A stretch of 14,286 nt of DNA from an uncultured Collinsella sp. (GCA_900551205.1 URUW01000021.1:1-14286); one strand, 5' to 3'; shown: positions 6,730 through 14,264, counted from the first letter of the stretch. The notes: generated by a model from the letters alone, not told the origin. A program made the numbers and translations.

Positions 6730-7791
6730 ATGTCCAAAGCACTCGACCCCATAGACACCTGCGTCCTCGTTACCGGTGGCGCCGGCTTTATCGGCTCGCA
6801 CACCGTCGTTCAGCTGCTCGAGGGTGGCTACCAGGTCGTCATCGTCGATGATCTCTCCAACTCCAGCGCCGTCGCCGTCGACCGCGTCAAGACCATCGTG
6901 GGCGACGAAGCCGCCAAGAACCTCACCTTCTACAAGGCCAACGTGCTCGACCGCGATGCGATGAACAAGATCTTCGATACCCATCAGATCGACCGTGTCA
7001 TCCACTTTGCCGGCTTTAAGGCCGTCGGCGAGTCGGTGAGCAAGCCCGTCGAGTACTACCACAACAACATCGAGAACACCCTGGTGCTCATCGACGTCAT
7101 GCGCAACCATGGCTGCAAGTCCATCATCTTCTCGAGCTCCTCGACCGTCTACGGCGACCCGGACAACCCGCCCGTCACCGAGGAAGATCCCAAGAAGCCC
7201 GCAACCAACCCCTATGGCTGGACCAAGTGGATGATCGAGCAGATCCTTATGGACGTCCACACCGCCGACCCCGAGTGGGACGTCGTGCTGCTCCGTTACT
7301 TCAACCCCATCGGCGCTCATCCGTCGGGCCTGATCGGCGAGGACCCCAAGGGCATCCCCAACAACCTGGTGCCCTATGTCGCCCAGGTCGCCGTGGGCAA
7401 GCTCGAGGCCGTTCAGGTCTTTGGCAACGACTACCCCACCCCCGACGGCACCGGCGTGCGCGACTACATCCACGTGTGCGATCTGGCCTCTGGTCACGTT
7501 GCCGCCCTTAACTGGATGAACGGCAAGACCGGCGTCGAGATCTTTAACCTGGGCACCGGCACCGGCACCTCGGTACTCGAGGTCGTCGCCGCCTTCTCCA
7601 AGGCTTGTGGCAAGGAGCTGCCCTACGTGATCCGCGAGCGCCGCGCCGGCGACATCGCTGCCAACTGGTGCGATGCCTCCAAGGCCGAGCGCATGATGGG
7701 CTGGAAGGCCCAGTACGACATCGCGGACATGTGCCGCGATAGCTGGAACTGGCAGAGCCGCAACCCCAACGGCTTCGCCGACGCCGAGTAG
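6730..7791 (+). CDS. galE: UDP-glucose 4-epimerase
   Basis: This 353-residue cytoplasmic enzyme of the extended short-chain dehydrogenase family interconverts UDP-glucose and UDP-galactose using tightly bound NAD+. It serves the Leloir pathway and supplies sugars for envelope polymers. The NAD-binding Rossmann motif TGGAGFIGS is at residues 15-23. The catalytic Ser/Thr region SSSSTVYG is at 135-142, and the YxxxK pair is Tyr162/Lys166 (YGWTK). RYFNPIGAHPSG and GTGVRDYIHVCDLA are hallmark GalE blocks. The open frame extends upstream to a GTG at 6658. The ATG at 6730 is chosen because TAGGAGA lies just before it and the Rossmann motif then starts at the normal distance. The length is normal. 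Nearly every third codon position is C or G, in contrast to the genes to its right. It is transcribed alone and ends in a strong terminator. Confidence 0.97.
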   Translation: MSKALDPIDTCVLVTGGAGFIGSHTVVQLLEGGYQVVIVDDLSNSSAVAVDRVKTIVGDEAAKNLTFYKANVLDRDAMNKIFDTHQIDRVIHFAGFKAVGESVSKPVEYYHNNIENTLVLIDVMRNHGCKSIIFSSSSTVYGDPDNPPVTEEDPKKPATNPYGWTKWMIEQILMDVHTADPEWDVVLLRYFNPIGAHPSGLIGEDPKGIPNNLVPYVAQVAVGKLEAVQVFGNDYPTPDGTGVRDYIHVCDLASGHVAALNWMNGKTGVEIFNLGTGTGTSVLEVVAAFSKACGKELPYVIRERRAGDIAANWCDASKAERMMGWKAQYDIADMCRDSWNWQSRNPNGFADAE

Positions 7792-7800
7792 CCACTCCCC

Positions 7801-7838
7801 CGTGCTAGGTTTTGTGGCATGCCTCAAAACCTAGCACG
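7801..7838. repeat. 38-nt CATG-centred palindrome downstream of galE
   Basis: The two halves are reverse complements at 18 of 19 positions. The outer arms CGTGCTAGGTTTTG and CAAAACCTAGCACG are perfect and the centre is GGCATGCC. It begins 9 nt after the galE stop codon. It resembles the element at 7872-7902 in layout and in part of its sequence (TAG-TTT arm, central CATG, AAA-CTA arm). Confidence 0.8.
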
Positions 7839-7871
7839 CGACATGCTCGGCACATGCCGCTTCCTGCATGG

Positions 7872-7902
7872 GTAGATTTCTAGACATGTCCCAAAAATCT
7901 AC
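7872..7902. repeat. 31-nt CATG-centred palindrome, related to the preceding one
   Basis: The arms GTAGATTT and AAATCTAC enclose a centre with GACATGTC. The outer arms align with those of the 7801-7838 element if a G/A change is allowed on each side. The two lie about 34 nt apart between galE and its terminator. Confidence 0.7.
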
Positions 7903-7904
7903 TG

Positions 7905-7937
7905 GCCCCGGCCTCCAATGTGAGGTCGGGGCTTTTT
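7905..7937 (+). terminator. Intrinsic terminator of galE
   Basis: GCCCCGGCCTC and GAGGTCGGGGC form an 11-bp stem with one G-U pair and a 6-nt loop, followed by five T residues. It also cuts into the remains of the IS3-type transposase gene on the opposite strand. Confidence 0.88.
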
Positions 7938-8154
7938 AGGAACTCGTTCTCGAGCTCGAGCTCGCGCATGCACTTGCGGCCGCCGCGACCGGGTGGTTGG
8001 TCAGCTCCTTCTTCCTGACCGTCACCCATCTTCCCAGGGTCTTCTCGTTGATGCCGAGGTCGGCTGCCACTTGGGCGATGGGCTTCCCCGACGCGGCGGC
8101 GAAGTCTGCGGCCTCGGCGCGGTACCCCGCTGTGTAGGAGGGCCCGTCTGCCAT
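7936..8154 (-). pseudogene. IS3-family OrfA (helix-turn-helix) remnant, truncated and frameshifted
   Basis: The 72-residue frame begins MADGPSYTAGYRAEAADFAA and continues with GKPIAQVAADLGINEKTLGRWV. That is the DNA-binding helix-turn-helix of IS3-family OrfA proteins, which recognise the IS ends. The ATG at 8154 has AAAGGAG 8 nt upstream. After about residue 55 the frame turns into low-complexity Ala/Ser. The neighbouring frame over the same bases reads ELELENEFLK, the usual OrfA leucine-zipper end, so an indel has shifted the frame. The sequence then stops at the galE terminator, and no OrfB follows. It cannot transpose by itself. An upstream frame extension to 8208 is not needed. Confidence 0.75.
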
Positions 8155-8216
8155 GACTGACACTCCTTTCTTTTTGGCGCTGAAACGATTATCGCCGCTC
8201 AACGCCATTCCTCTAA

Positions 8217-8246
8217 GTCAAGTGTCCTTGAATACGATACAGTTCA
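8217..8246 (-). mobile_element. Probable left terminal inverted repeat of the IS3-type remnant
   Basis: On the minus strand the sequence starts TGAACTGTATCG and includes CAAGGACACTTGAC, about 60-90 nt ahead of the OrfA start. IS3-family ends typically begin with TGA and carry an AAGGACA-like block at this place. The matching right end is missing, so the assignment rests on resemblance and position only. Confidence 0.4.
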
Positions 8247-8377
8247 AATGGACGAGGAGAATCTGGCGCTCCTCTCGATGAGCCCGGAGAGGTCCCTGGT
8301 CGTCACCTTCCCCCGCGCGAACGCGAAGCGGACGGCGGCGAGCCATGTCCTCACCGCGCGTTCCATTTAGGGAGTCC
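8247..8377. other. Short stretch without a convincing gene
   Basis: A 40-codon plus-strand frame starts with ATG at 8248, immediately beside the presumed IS end, and has no ribosome binding site. Its translation (MDEENLALLSMSPERSLVV...) has host-like codon use but no recognised family. It may be the cut end of a former gene. The minus-strand frame across the same bases also lacks any family resemblance. Confidence 0.4.
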
Positions 8378-8406
8378 TCGAGAAGTCGATCTCTCTGTGC
8401 GATAAT
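8378..8406 (+). promoter_or_regulatory. Candidate promoter of the ATPase-nuclease operon
   Basis: TCGAGA (8378-8383) and GATAAT (8401-8406) are separated by exactly 17 nt and match consensus at 4 of 6 and 5 of 6. Transcription would start about 35 nt before the TTG start of the ATPase. This suggests the operon has its own promoter, independent of the IS remnant. Confidence 0.5.
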
Positions 8407-8447
8407 CGAGCTATTGAGTCTCGCGAGTTTAGAGCTGGTGATATGCA

Positions 8448-9746
8448 TTGAAAATCAAGATGAAAAACATCGGCAGGGTCGCTGAGGCCGATATCGAGAT
8501 TAATGGTATTGCCGTGATCGCCGGGGAGAACGGGACGGGGAAAAGCACGGTTGGAAAAGCGCTTTATGCGGCCTTCAACAGCATGTCCGATTCGGAGAAC
8601 AAAATCGACCGCATGAGGCGCAATAGTGTTGAGCGCGCCATCAGGAAGGCATATGTGGGAAGCCCTCTCGACTCCACGTCTCGCCACAGGCGAACTGCTG
8701 GAAGAATGAATAGTTTCATCGACAGGGTTTTTTCGGGCGAGTGCACGAGGGACGAGCTTATTGATGAGATAAAGGAGTATTACGGGGAGGAGATCTCCCG
8801 TGAGATCGAATCCGATTTCACGAATGGCGTAGCAGGAGTTGCCGATCAGATTATCGAGATCATGGATATCTCCGATGATGAGGTATTTCGTGCGATTGCG
8901 ACAAACAGGTTCCGAAGCGAGTTCAACGGCCAGATCAATTCGGTTTTCGGCGAAGAGCCCGGGAAGGTCGAACTCCAGATAAAGGACGCATCTACGGTTT
9001 TCTCGGTTGCAAGTGACGAGGTGGCGGAGGTGCACGATAGGAGGGTTTTGCGATTCAGGGCGCATTATCTGGACGACCCGTTCCTGATCGATTCTCTCGG
9101 AGGACCCTACGGCCCCGCTTTTCGGTTCAAGCCCCTCCTTGGACACCAGGAGGAGCTGCGGCAAGATTTGATTCAGGCGACCATCCGTAACGATGACAGC
9201 GAGTCCTCGCTGTTCGAAGAGATCGCGAAGGAGCGACACCTGAAGGTTCTCATGGACAAGGTTTCCTCCTTATGTCCGGGGCATTTCGAGAGGAGCGAAA
9301 GTCGCGGTCACCTTACGTATCTCGAAGAGGGCTTCGCTCGGGGGTTGGAGCCTGGGAACCTTTCTGCTGGCTTGAAGACGTTCGCCATCATGAAGGTGCT
9401 CTTGAAGTCCGGCGCGCTAGATGCCGGAGGGACTATTATCCTCGATGAACCCGAGATTCATCTTCATCCTGCATGGCAGCTGGCCTTCGCCGAGATAATC
9501 GTGCTGCTCCAGAAAGAGCTCGGGATGCACGTCTTAATGAGCACCCATAGTCCATATTTCCTGAATGCGATCGAAGTGTATTCTAAGAAGCACGCTGTTG
9601 ATGGATTGTGCTCATATTATCTTGCGGAGACCTGCACTGATGGACGCTCTCGCTTTGCCGATATAACCGGCTCGACTGAGGTCGCCTACGAGAAGCTGGC
9701 GGCTCCTTTTGATACGCTTGAGAGGGAGGAGTACGGCCTTGAGTAG
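8448..9746 (+). CDS. AAA15/ABC-type ATPase, first gene of a putative two-gene defence operon
   Basis: This 432-residue soluble ATPase has the head-domain layout of Rad50/OLD-like proteins without a long coiled coil. Walker A GENGTGKS is at residues 26-33, with the N-terminus MKIKMKNIGRVAEADIEINGIAVIAG typical of AAA15-type proteins. The ABC-signature-like NLSAG is at 304-308, Walker B TIILDEPEIHLHP has Asp333/Glu334, and the switch His is His367 in STHSP. About 270 residues of charged, mostly helical insert lie between Walker A and the signature. The start is taken as TTG at 8448. GGTGAT, part of the extended Shine-Dalgarno sequence, ends 5 nt before it, and this start retains the first beta strand; an in-frame ATG at 8460 would lose it. 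It overlaps the next gene by 8 nt. Such ATPases commonly sense invaders and control an effector in anti-phage systems. That role is inferred here. Confidence 0.85.
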   Translation: MKIKMKNIGRVAEADIEINGIAVIAGENGTGKSTVGKALYAAFNSMSDSENKIDRMRRNSVERAIRKAYVGSPLDSTSRHRRTAGRMNSFIDRVFSGECTRDELIDEIKEYYGEEISREIESDFTNGVAGVADQIIEIMDISDDEVFRAIATNRFRSEFNGQINSVFGEEPGKVELQIKDASTVFSVASDEVAEVHDRRVLRFRAHYLDDPFLIDSLGGPYGPAFRFKPLLGHQEELRQDLIQATIRNDDSESSLFEEIAKERHLKVLMDKVSSLCPGHFERSESRGHLTYLEEGFARGLEPGNLSAGLKTFAIMKVLLKSGALDAGGTIILDEPEIHLHPAWQLAFAEIIVLLQKELGMHVLMSTHSPYFLNAIEVYSKKHAVDGLCSYYLAETCTDGRSRFADITGSTEVAYEKLAAPFDTLEREEYGLE

Positions 9747-10407
9747 CGACCTGTGCGCCTCCTGCCCTCATCCGAACTCTCCCGCGGTGCCAGATGGCAG
9801 CGATGGTTGCTCCCGTTGCAGGACCTGTATCCTAAGGGACTGCACGTCGACCATCTCCAAAACATCCAGAGACGGGAGCGTCTCTCTTGTGGATGACGAT
9901 TTGCCTGTTGTCAATTTTGACTCTGTTAAAGAATGCTACTGCAAGAAGGTCAATAGGTGGATGCAACTCCCGCGCTCCGCCGATGCGCTGTATTGCGATC
10001 GGGAAACGTTATATCTAGTCGAATTTAAAAACGGCAGTCTGAAGGAGACGCTGGGGAAGAGGCTCAATCCCAAGGATGACGAAGAGCTTGGTATCAATCT
10101 TGGCCAAAGGGACGCCCTCATCGAGAAGTGCAAGGACAGCGTTTTGATCTGCTCGGACCTGTGGGGAAAGAGGACGAGATGGTTTCGCGAGCACTGCGTC
10201 TTTGTTTTGGTATACAACGAGGACAAGAACAAGACCGCGTTGAAGCGGGTTGCCAGCTCGATTAGGAAAAAAGCGCGTTTTGGGCTTCCTGACAAATTGA
10301 AAGGTTTTTGCGTGAAGGATGTCTTGACGCTAACCGAAAAGGAGTTTTCGACATCGCTCCTTTCAACTTGGCGAGACGCAGAAGAAATCGCGGAGGTCGA
10401 CGCGTAG
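9739..10407 (+). CDS. Cysteine-rich PD-(D/E)XK-like protein, putative effector nuclease partner of the ATPase
   Basis: This 222-residue protein belongs to no family I can name. The N-terminus has four Cys-x2-Cys-type spacings (Cys6, 9, 24, 27, 30 and 35), which look like a metal-binding module. Cys66 and Cys68 follow. The central segment SADALYCDRETLYLVEFKNG (Asp82, Asp87, Glu95, Lys97) fits the D-(x)n-E-x-K core of PD-(D/E)XK nucleases: an acidic residue, a beta hairpin, then ExK at the end of a strand. The C-terminal half is Lys/Arg-rich. The start is a TTG at 9739, chosen because a very strong AGGGAGGAG (9723-9731) lies 7 nt upstream; a longer frame from 9709 lacks one. The 8-nt overlap with the ATPase gene implies coupled translation and a joint function. 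Nuclease activity is a prediction from motif spacing, not established. Confidence 0.75.
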   Translation: MSSDLCASCPHPNSPAVPDGSDGCSRCRTCILRDCTSTISKTSRDGSVSLVDDDLPVVNFDSVKECYCKKVNRWMQLPRSADALYCDRETLYLVEFKNGSLKETLGKRLNPKDDEELGINLGQRDALIEKCKDSVLICSDLWGKRTRWFREHCVFVLVYNEDKNKTALKRVASSIRKKARFGLPDKLKGFCVKDVLTLTEKEFSTSLLSTWRDAEEIAEVDA

Positions 10408-10557
10408 GAGACCGAAAAGCATCCGGTGGCTATTTGCTCCCGATATCGATCGTTCGTCTGCAGTCGGTTTTCTTTCCGCTGCGCCCGCCAGTTTGCGATG
10501 AGTCGCGCACCGTGTGAAGCTCAACACGGATGAAATACAAATATAATCCCCCCTTGC
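10408..10557. other. Spacer after the nuclease-like gene, nothing recognised
   Basis: I see no gene or strong terminator here. A minus-strand frame continues through it as read-through from the broken transposase, but it has lost any transposase-like sequence by about 10558. Confidence 0.4.
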
Positions 10558-11104
10558 ACTGTGTTGATAAATATTGCTCGTCGAACTCATCTGAACTGGG
10601 CTTTCTTGCATAGAACTGCCTGAACCTGAGCGTTTTCGGGTATCGCATTGCCCGATCGAGCACCATCGCGACCTTCTCAAGCTTGTCCTCGGGCGGACTC
10701 ATAGCCACAGCCCCGCATGCCGTCCCGGTTGGAGCCGGGATGAGCCCTCAGGAAGCACTGCATGAAGTAGCGCATCCGGTTCACGGGCCCCAGCGGGTTC
10801 TGGCCGTCGGGAACGCCCTTGAGCAGCTTCGCGTTGTAGTGCTGGCTCTTCAGTGACAGATTGTTGACGGGAGCCGTGTGGCGCCCGGCTCCATGTCGTG
10901 GATGAGCGCGGAGCCGGGCGCCACACGGCTCCCGAACGTCGCCAAGGTCTTCGCCCTGCTTGTCTTGCCAAGGCCCTCCCGGATGAAGATTGAATTGCCT
11001 GGCTCATCGCAGCCGAGCGCGACACGGCCTCTACCCGAGACCATCATCTCTACACATAGCCCATCATTCGACAAGAACGCGCAGTTTGTCCTGCATAGGC
11101 GCAT
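10558..11104 (-). pseudogene. Degraded DDE-type IS transposase (C-terminal half, at least two frame breaks)
   Basis: Three adjacent minus-strand segments in different frames read as one transposase. Segment 1 (11104 to about 10893) includes GRVALGCDEPGN, EGLGKTSRAKTLATFG and APGSALIHDME. Segment 2 (10868 to about 10715) reads VNNLSLKSQHYNAKLLKG, NPLGPVNRMRYFMQCFLRAH. Segment 3 (from 10702) reads MSPPEDKLEKVAMVLDRAMRYPKTLRFRQFYARK. The order and phrasing match the C-terminal half of DDE transposases common in Coriobacteriia, probably IS1595-like; the exact family is uncertain. The first break lies inside a perfect 25-bp inverted repeat. The second looks like a small deletion around 10705-10720. 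The N-terminal half is missing or unrecognisable. It is dead, and it marks the right border of the ATPase-nuclease cassette. Confidence 0.65.
10868..10934. repeat. Perfect 25-bp inverted repeat at a transposase frameshift
   Basis: Positions 10868-10892 and 10910-10934 are exact reverse complements around a 17-nt loop. On the minus strand the first-read arm encodes the expected transposase residues (FGSRVAPGS). The second arm replaces what should encode the residues after IHDME and breaks the frame. Confidence 0.9.
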
Positions 11105-11304
11105 GGTGTCCCCCTCCGCCGCAAGAGGTGAGCAAAAGAGAGGCTCCCCTCGCCACTACCGGACAAAGGGACCTCTCTGGGGAAACACGCTATAAAACCT
11201 TCTTGCCGGGCGGTCGAGTACAGCACCGACGGCGTACCCGTGGAGACCTACCCAGAGCCCACGCCATTTCAAGTTTCTTGGTCTTCAACGCCACAATCCG
11301 ATAA

Positions 11305-12939
11305 TCATCCAGCCGTCGAAATGACCTCGTCACAGGCGGCAAGCATCTCCTCGTCATGAGTGACAACGATTACAATATGGTCTCTCTTAATTTCATGAAG
11401 CAATTTGATCAGCGCGCCTCGACTCTTCGCATCAAGTGCTGAGGTCGGTTCATCAAAAAGCATAACGTCCGGCGATTTCAACAGCTGTCTCACAATTGCA
11501 ATCTTTTGCTTCTCGCCGCCGGACACCCCTCCTTTCCCGCCGTCAAGCATCGCCGTTGCCCCGTTCTCCACAGAAGCAACCATTTCGTCTAGCCCCAATA
11601 TGACAAGCATCCGATTCAGCTTATCCATCTCGTAATCATCAGAAAGCAGCGTAAGATTATCGAGAATCGTCCCCTCAACGATAGGGGGTTCTTGCTCCGT
11701 AATGCTGACTCGACACCGCCGCAATGCATATCGATCGATGCAACGCTGTGACACCCCGTTGTAGCGAACGGCCCCTTCTGTGTCATCTGGATATAGCCCC
11801 AATATCACTGACAGCAGCGAGCTCTTCCCCGAACCATTCGGCCCCGAGATTCCATATAGCCGACCCCTGGAAAACGCGAGCCCCTCAATGCTTAACGCGA
11901 CCCTTTCCGCCCCTGGATAACGTAGCTTGATGTTCTCTAGACGGATTTCCTCAATCGGACCAAGCGCCAATTTGCCATTCGCTTCCACCGGGACATCCCA
12001 AATTCTTTTCAGCCGCTCATAGCATACGCGATTAGTCTGGTAATCCCTTCCCCAGCCCAACAAATACTGTACCGCTGAGCTTAAGTTCGAATAATATCCA
12101 ACAGCAGTCACGAGAAAACCAGGCAACAGTCTCCCGCCCATCACTTCAACCGCGCCCACAGCAAGAAGACATCCTTGAGCGGCGGAAGCGACCAACGCGT
12201 TGCCAAAGGTAAATCTAGACCCTACTTCCTGATTTGCTCTCATCGTTGGATAGAGCCCATTAAAAGCTTCGACCAGTACAGCGCGGGACCTATCGAACAA
12301 AGCATGTTTGCGGATGAAATCAACTTTCTCCAACTGATCTTGTAGACAGGAAAAAAACCTCGCGCTCTGCTCTTGTACGTCAAAACTTCTCTCAAACAGC
12401 CTTGCGCGTGAAACCGCATAAAAAGCGGCACTCGCTGCCGCAAGAACAAGGCAGACCACACTCAACTTGATATTCAGGCTACCGAGAACAAACAGGGCGG
12501 ACAAAAGGGTGATAACGTTGCTTGAAACCCCCACAACCGAGTTGATTACGAAGATGACAAGGTCATTAGCGTCGTGATTGATTTGCTGGTTATAATACGA
12601 CGCGTTGAAGCCCTCGAAGAATGCCTGGGGAAGGTGCTTCACGTGCTCAAGCGTATCCGCATTTAAGCCGAACCCCGCATGCGACTGAAGGTTGATGTAC
12701 AGCATCTCTGAGCAATACACTAGTCCCGCTCGAACCGCTTGGACCGCAACCAAAATAAGGCAACAAACGAGAACGGCGGCAAGATCGGCGCTGGCCGGCA
12801 TCGCCAATCGGTTTACCACTATGCCGGTAAGAAAGGGACCCGCAAGCGCAAGCAGCCCGACCAAAACTGTTACGACAAGATAGGCGTAGAATCGACCGCC
12901 CAGTATATATTTTCTACAGAGATTAAGCATCAGCCTCAT
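11305..12939 (-). CDS. ABC exporter (fused membrane and ATPase domains) of a putative RiPP cluster
   Basis: This is a 544-residue half-transporter with an N-terminal type-1 exporter membrane domain (about six hydrophobic segments, residues 10-300) and a C-terminal ATPase. Walker A GPNGSGKSS has Lys372, the signature VSGGEKQ is at 472-478, Walker B VMLFDEPTSALD has Asp496/Glu497, and the H-loop His is His528. It should work as a homodimer in the cytoplasmic membrane. There is no N-terminal C39 peptidase domain, so it would not cleave a leader itself. The gene overlaps the end of the radical SAM gene, implying coupled translation and export of the modified peptide. The start is uncertain: GTG at 12951, ATG at 12939 and ATG at 12930 are all in frame and none has a clear Shine-Dalgarno site; 12939 is a compromise. 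A/T-ending codons are commoner than in galE. It could instead export another small molecule or provide self-immunity. Confidence 0.88.
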   Translation of the reverse strand: MRLMLNLCRKYILGGRFYAYLVVTVLVGLLALAGPFLTGIVVNRLAMPASADLAAVLVCCLILVAVQAVRAGLVYCSEMLYINLQSHAGFGLNADTLEHVKHLPQAFFEGFNASYYNQQINHDANDLVIFVINSVVGVSSNVITLLSALFVLGSLNIKLSVVCLVLAAASAAFYAVSRARLFERSFDVQEQSARFFSCLQDQLEKVDFIRKHALFDRSRAVLVEAFNGLYPTMRANQEVGSRFTFGNALVASAAQGCLLAVGAVEVMGGRLLPGFLVTAVGYYSNLSSAVQYLLGWGRDYQTNRVCYERLKRIWDVPVEANGKLALGPIEEIRLENIKLRYPGAERVALSIEGLAFSRGRLYGISGPNGSGKSSLLSVILGLYPDDTEGAVRYNGVSQRCIDRYALRRCRVSITEQEPPIVEGTILDNLTLLSDDYEMDKLNRMLVILGLDEMVASVENGATAMLDGGKGGVSGGEKQKIAIVRQLLKSPDVMLFDEPTSALDAKSRGALIKLLHEIKRDHIVIVVTHDEEMLAACDEVISTAG

Positions 12940-14221
12940 TTTGCCCCGCACCCCGTTTTGCCGTATTCATCATCTGGGAGAGCAGCATTTTTTGCTCGGC
13001 ATCATACCGGAAGGAAACGCAACGTTTCCCCTCACCGTTTAAGGCGTGGTTGGGGCACCCTCCCATGCACATGGGAAAAGCAAAGCACTCTTGGCATTCC
13101 GGGTCATCCGGCTCATATGCCATCCAGTTAATCATGTTCTTGCTCAACATTGGCGGCTCGAAAATAGTTCCGACCCTCCGCTCCTTCATTCCAATGTCAT
13201 CCCAGCACTTATACAAATCTCCGACGGGATCAACCACGTACGAGTTGATTCCAACGGCGCAACATATCCCGAAATTCGTCCCACCAAAAGGTTGAACTTT
13301 GAAGCCCCGCGCAATTGCCCTTTTATAAAACTCAGTCTCCTCATACGAGAACTCTTTTACAGTAAAGCAGTGGCTGTCGTTCGCACATACCTGATTGATA
13401 TCGTCAACAGGGGCTAAATAGAAGTGAACCTTATTCATCAGGCCATTTAGCTCGAGATAATCCAATAGCTCTTGAGCGGCCTCGATGTTGGTCTTGTCGA
13501 CGTTGCTCCTTATCGAAATATCGATGATGTCGGCACACTCTTTGACGTTCTTGAGAATACGTTCGTATGTAGGGCTTCCGTCGTGAAGAATCCTTCTCGA
13601 ATCGTGATCCGACTTCGATCCATCTATAGTCACTTGCGCGCTCGTCACACCACATGCCGCGAGCCTCCTTGCAACATCAGGCGTCAGCAGATAGCCATTT
13701 GTCACTATCGATGCGGAATATTCACACGTTGGCCCCACGACATCTTTCAGATCCGACGTAATCCGTTCGATCATCTTCATTCCGAGCAGAGGCTCGCCGC
13801 CGTACCATCCAACTGAGAGACTTGCGATACCAGGATAGTAATCTTTCACGAACTTGGAGAGCTGTGTCAAAACCTCCTCGCCCATCGTCGTGTACGCCTG
13901 TCCCTTTTCATAGCAGTAGGGACAGCAAAAGTTGCAAGCCATCGTTGGCGCAATGGTAAGGGACAGAGCAGTATTCGCAAAGCGCGCGGCGCGACTTTGC
14001 AACCTGATCTCCCCAAGCTCGTCCCTCTCCTCATTGACTAGGATGCCTCCCCTTATCAGCTCCGCGACAAGATCATCGGCATCCCGAACGTCCCCTTCTT
14101 GAATCCTTTTGAATTTCTGCGCGTATTCCGGATTTAACGACAGGATGCCGCCGGTTCGCGCATTCATGATAAGAAGACTTCCGTTATGTTCATGCACCAC
14201 ATTAAATTGCGACAGTTTCAC
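12923..14221 (-). CDS. Radical SAM/SPASM peptide maturase
   Basis: This is a 432-residue iron-sulfur enzyme of the SPASM class that modifies ribosomal peptides, for example by forming thioether or other cross-links. Residues 1-80 (KLSQFNVVHEHNGSLLIMNARTGGILSLN...) resemble the PqqD-like leader-recognition region seen in such maturases. The radical SAM cluster motif is CNFCCPYC, with ligands Cys96, Cys100 and Cys103, and GGEP lies at 141-144. The C-terminal SPASM cysteines are Cys320/321, Cys339, Cys376, Cys379, Cys385, Cys389 and Cys401, with the canonical C-x2-C-x5-C-x3-C spacing, so two auxiliary clusters are expected. The GTG at 14221 is the likely start: AAGGG lies 8 nt upstream and the protein then begins in the usual KLSxFN style. 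The frame remains open upstream to the window edge. The precursor gene is not in view. It resembles thioether-forming (sactipeptide/ranthipeptide-type) maturases more than anSMEs, but the product is unknown. Confidence 0.88.
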   Translation of the reverse strand: MKLSQFNVVHEHNGSLLIMNARTGGILSLNPEYAQKFKRIQEGDVRDADDLVAELIRGGILVNEERDELGEIRLQSRAARFANTALSLTIAPTMACNFCCPYCYEKGQAYTTMGEEVLTQLSKFVKDYYPGIASLSVGWYGGEPLLGMKMIERITSDLKDVVGPTCEYSASIVTNGYLLTPDVARRLAACGVTSAQVTIDGSKSDHDSRRILHDGSPTYERILKNVKECADIIDISIRSNVDKTNIEAAQELLDYLELNGLMNKVHFYLAPVDDINQVCANDSHCFTVKEFSYEETEFYKRAIARGFKVQPFGGTNFGICCAVGINSYVVDPVGDLYKCWDDIGMKERRVGTIFEPPMLSKNMINWMAYEPDDPECQECFAFPMCMGGCPNHALNGEGKRCVSFRYDAEQKMLLSQMMNTAKRGAGQNEADA

Positions 14222-14264
14222 TTCGCACCCTTGATTATCAACTTTATCCGAACACCTCCCACAT

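Noticed and set aside
6631..7827. 398-codon minus-strand frame
   Set aside because: It is antisense to galE, which has every catalytic motif.
8248..8370. A 40-residue plus-strand gene starting MDEENLALL
   Set aside because: It has no ribosome binding site, starts at the presumed IS edge, and belongs to no recognised family. It is noted as a possible gene fragment only.
8367..9239. 290-codon minus-strand frame
   Set aside because: It lies opposite the ATPase gene, has no domain resemblance, and the plus-strand gene carries intact Walker and signature motifs.
8448..10407. Direct assignment to PARIS, Septu or Gabija
   Set aside because: The second protein shows neither TOPRIM/DUF4435 (PARIS), HNH (Septu) nor UvrD-like helicase (Gabija) features. 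Only the ATPase head is shared.
10430..10708. A separate 92-residue gene
   Set aside because: Its first 40-50 residues are the C-terminal segment of the broken transposase, and the rest is read-through with no recognisable content.
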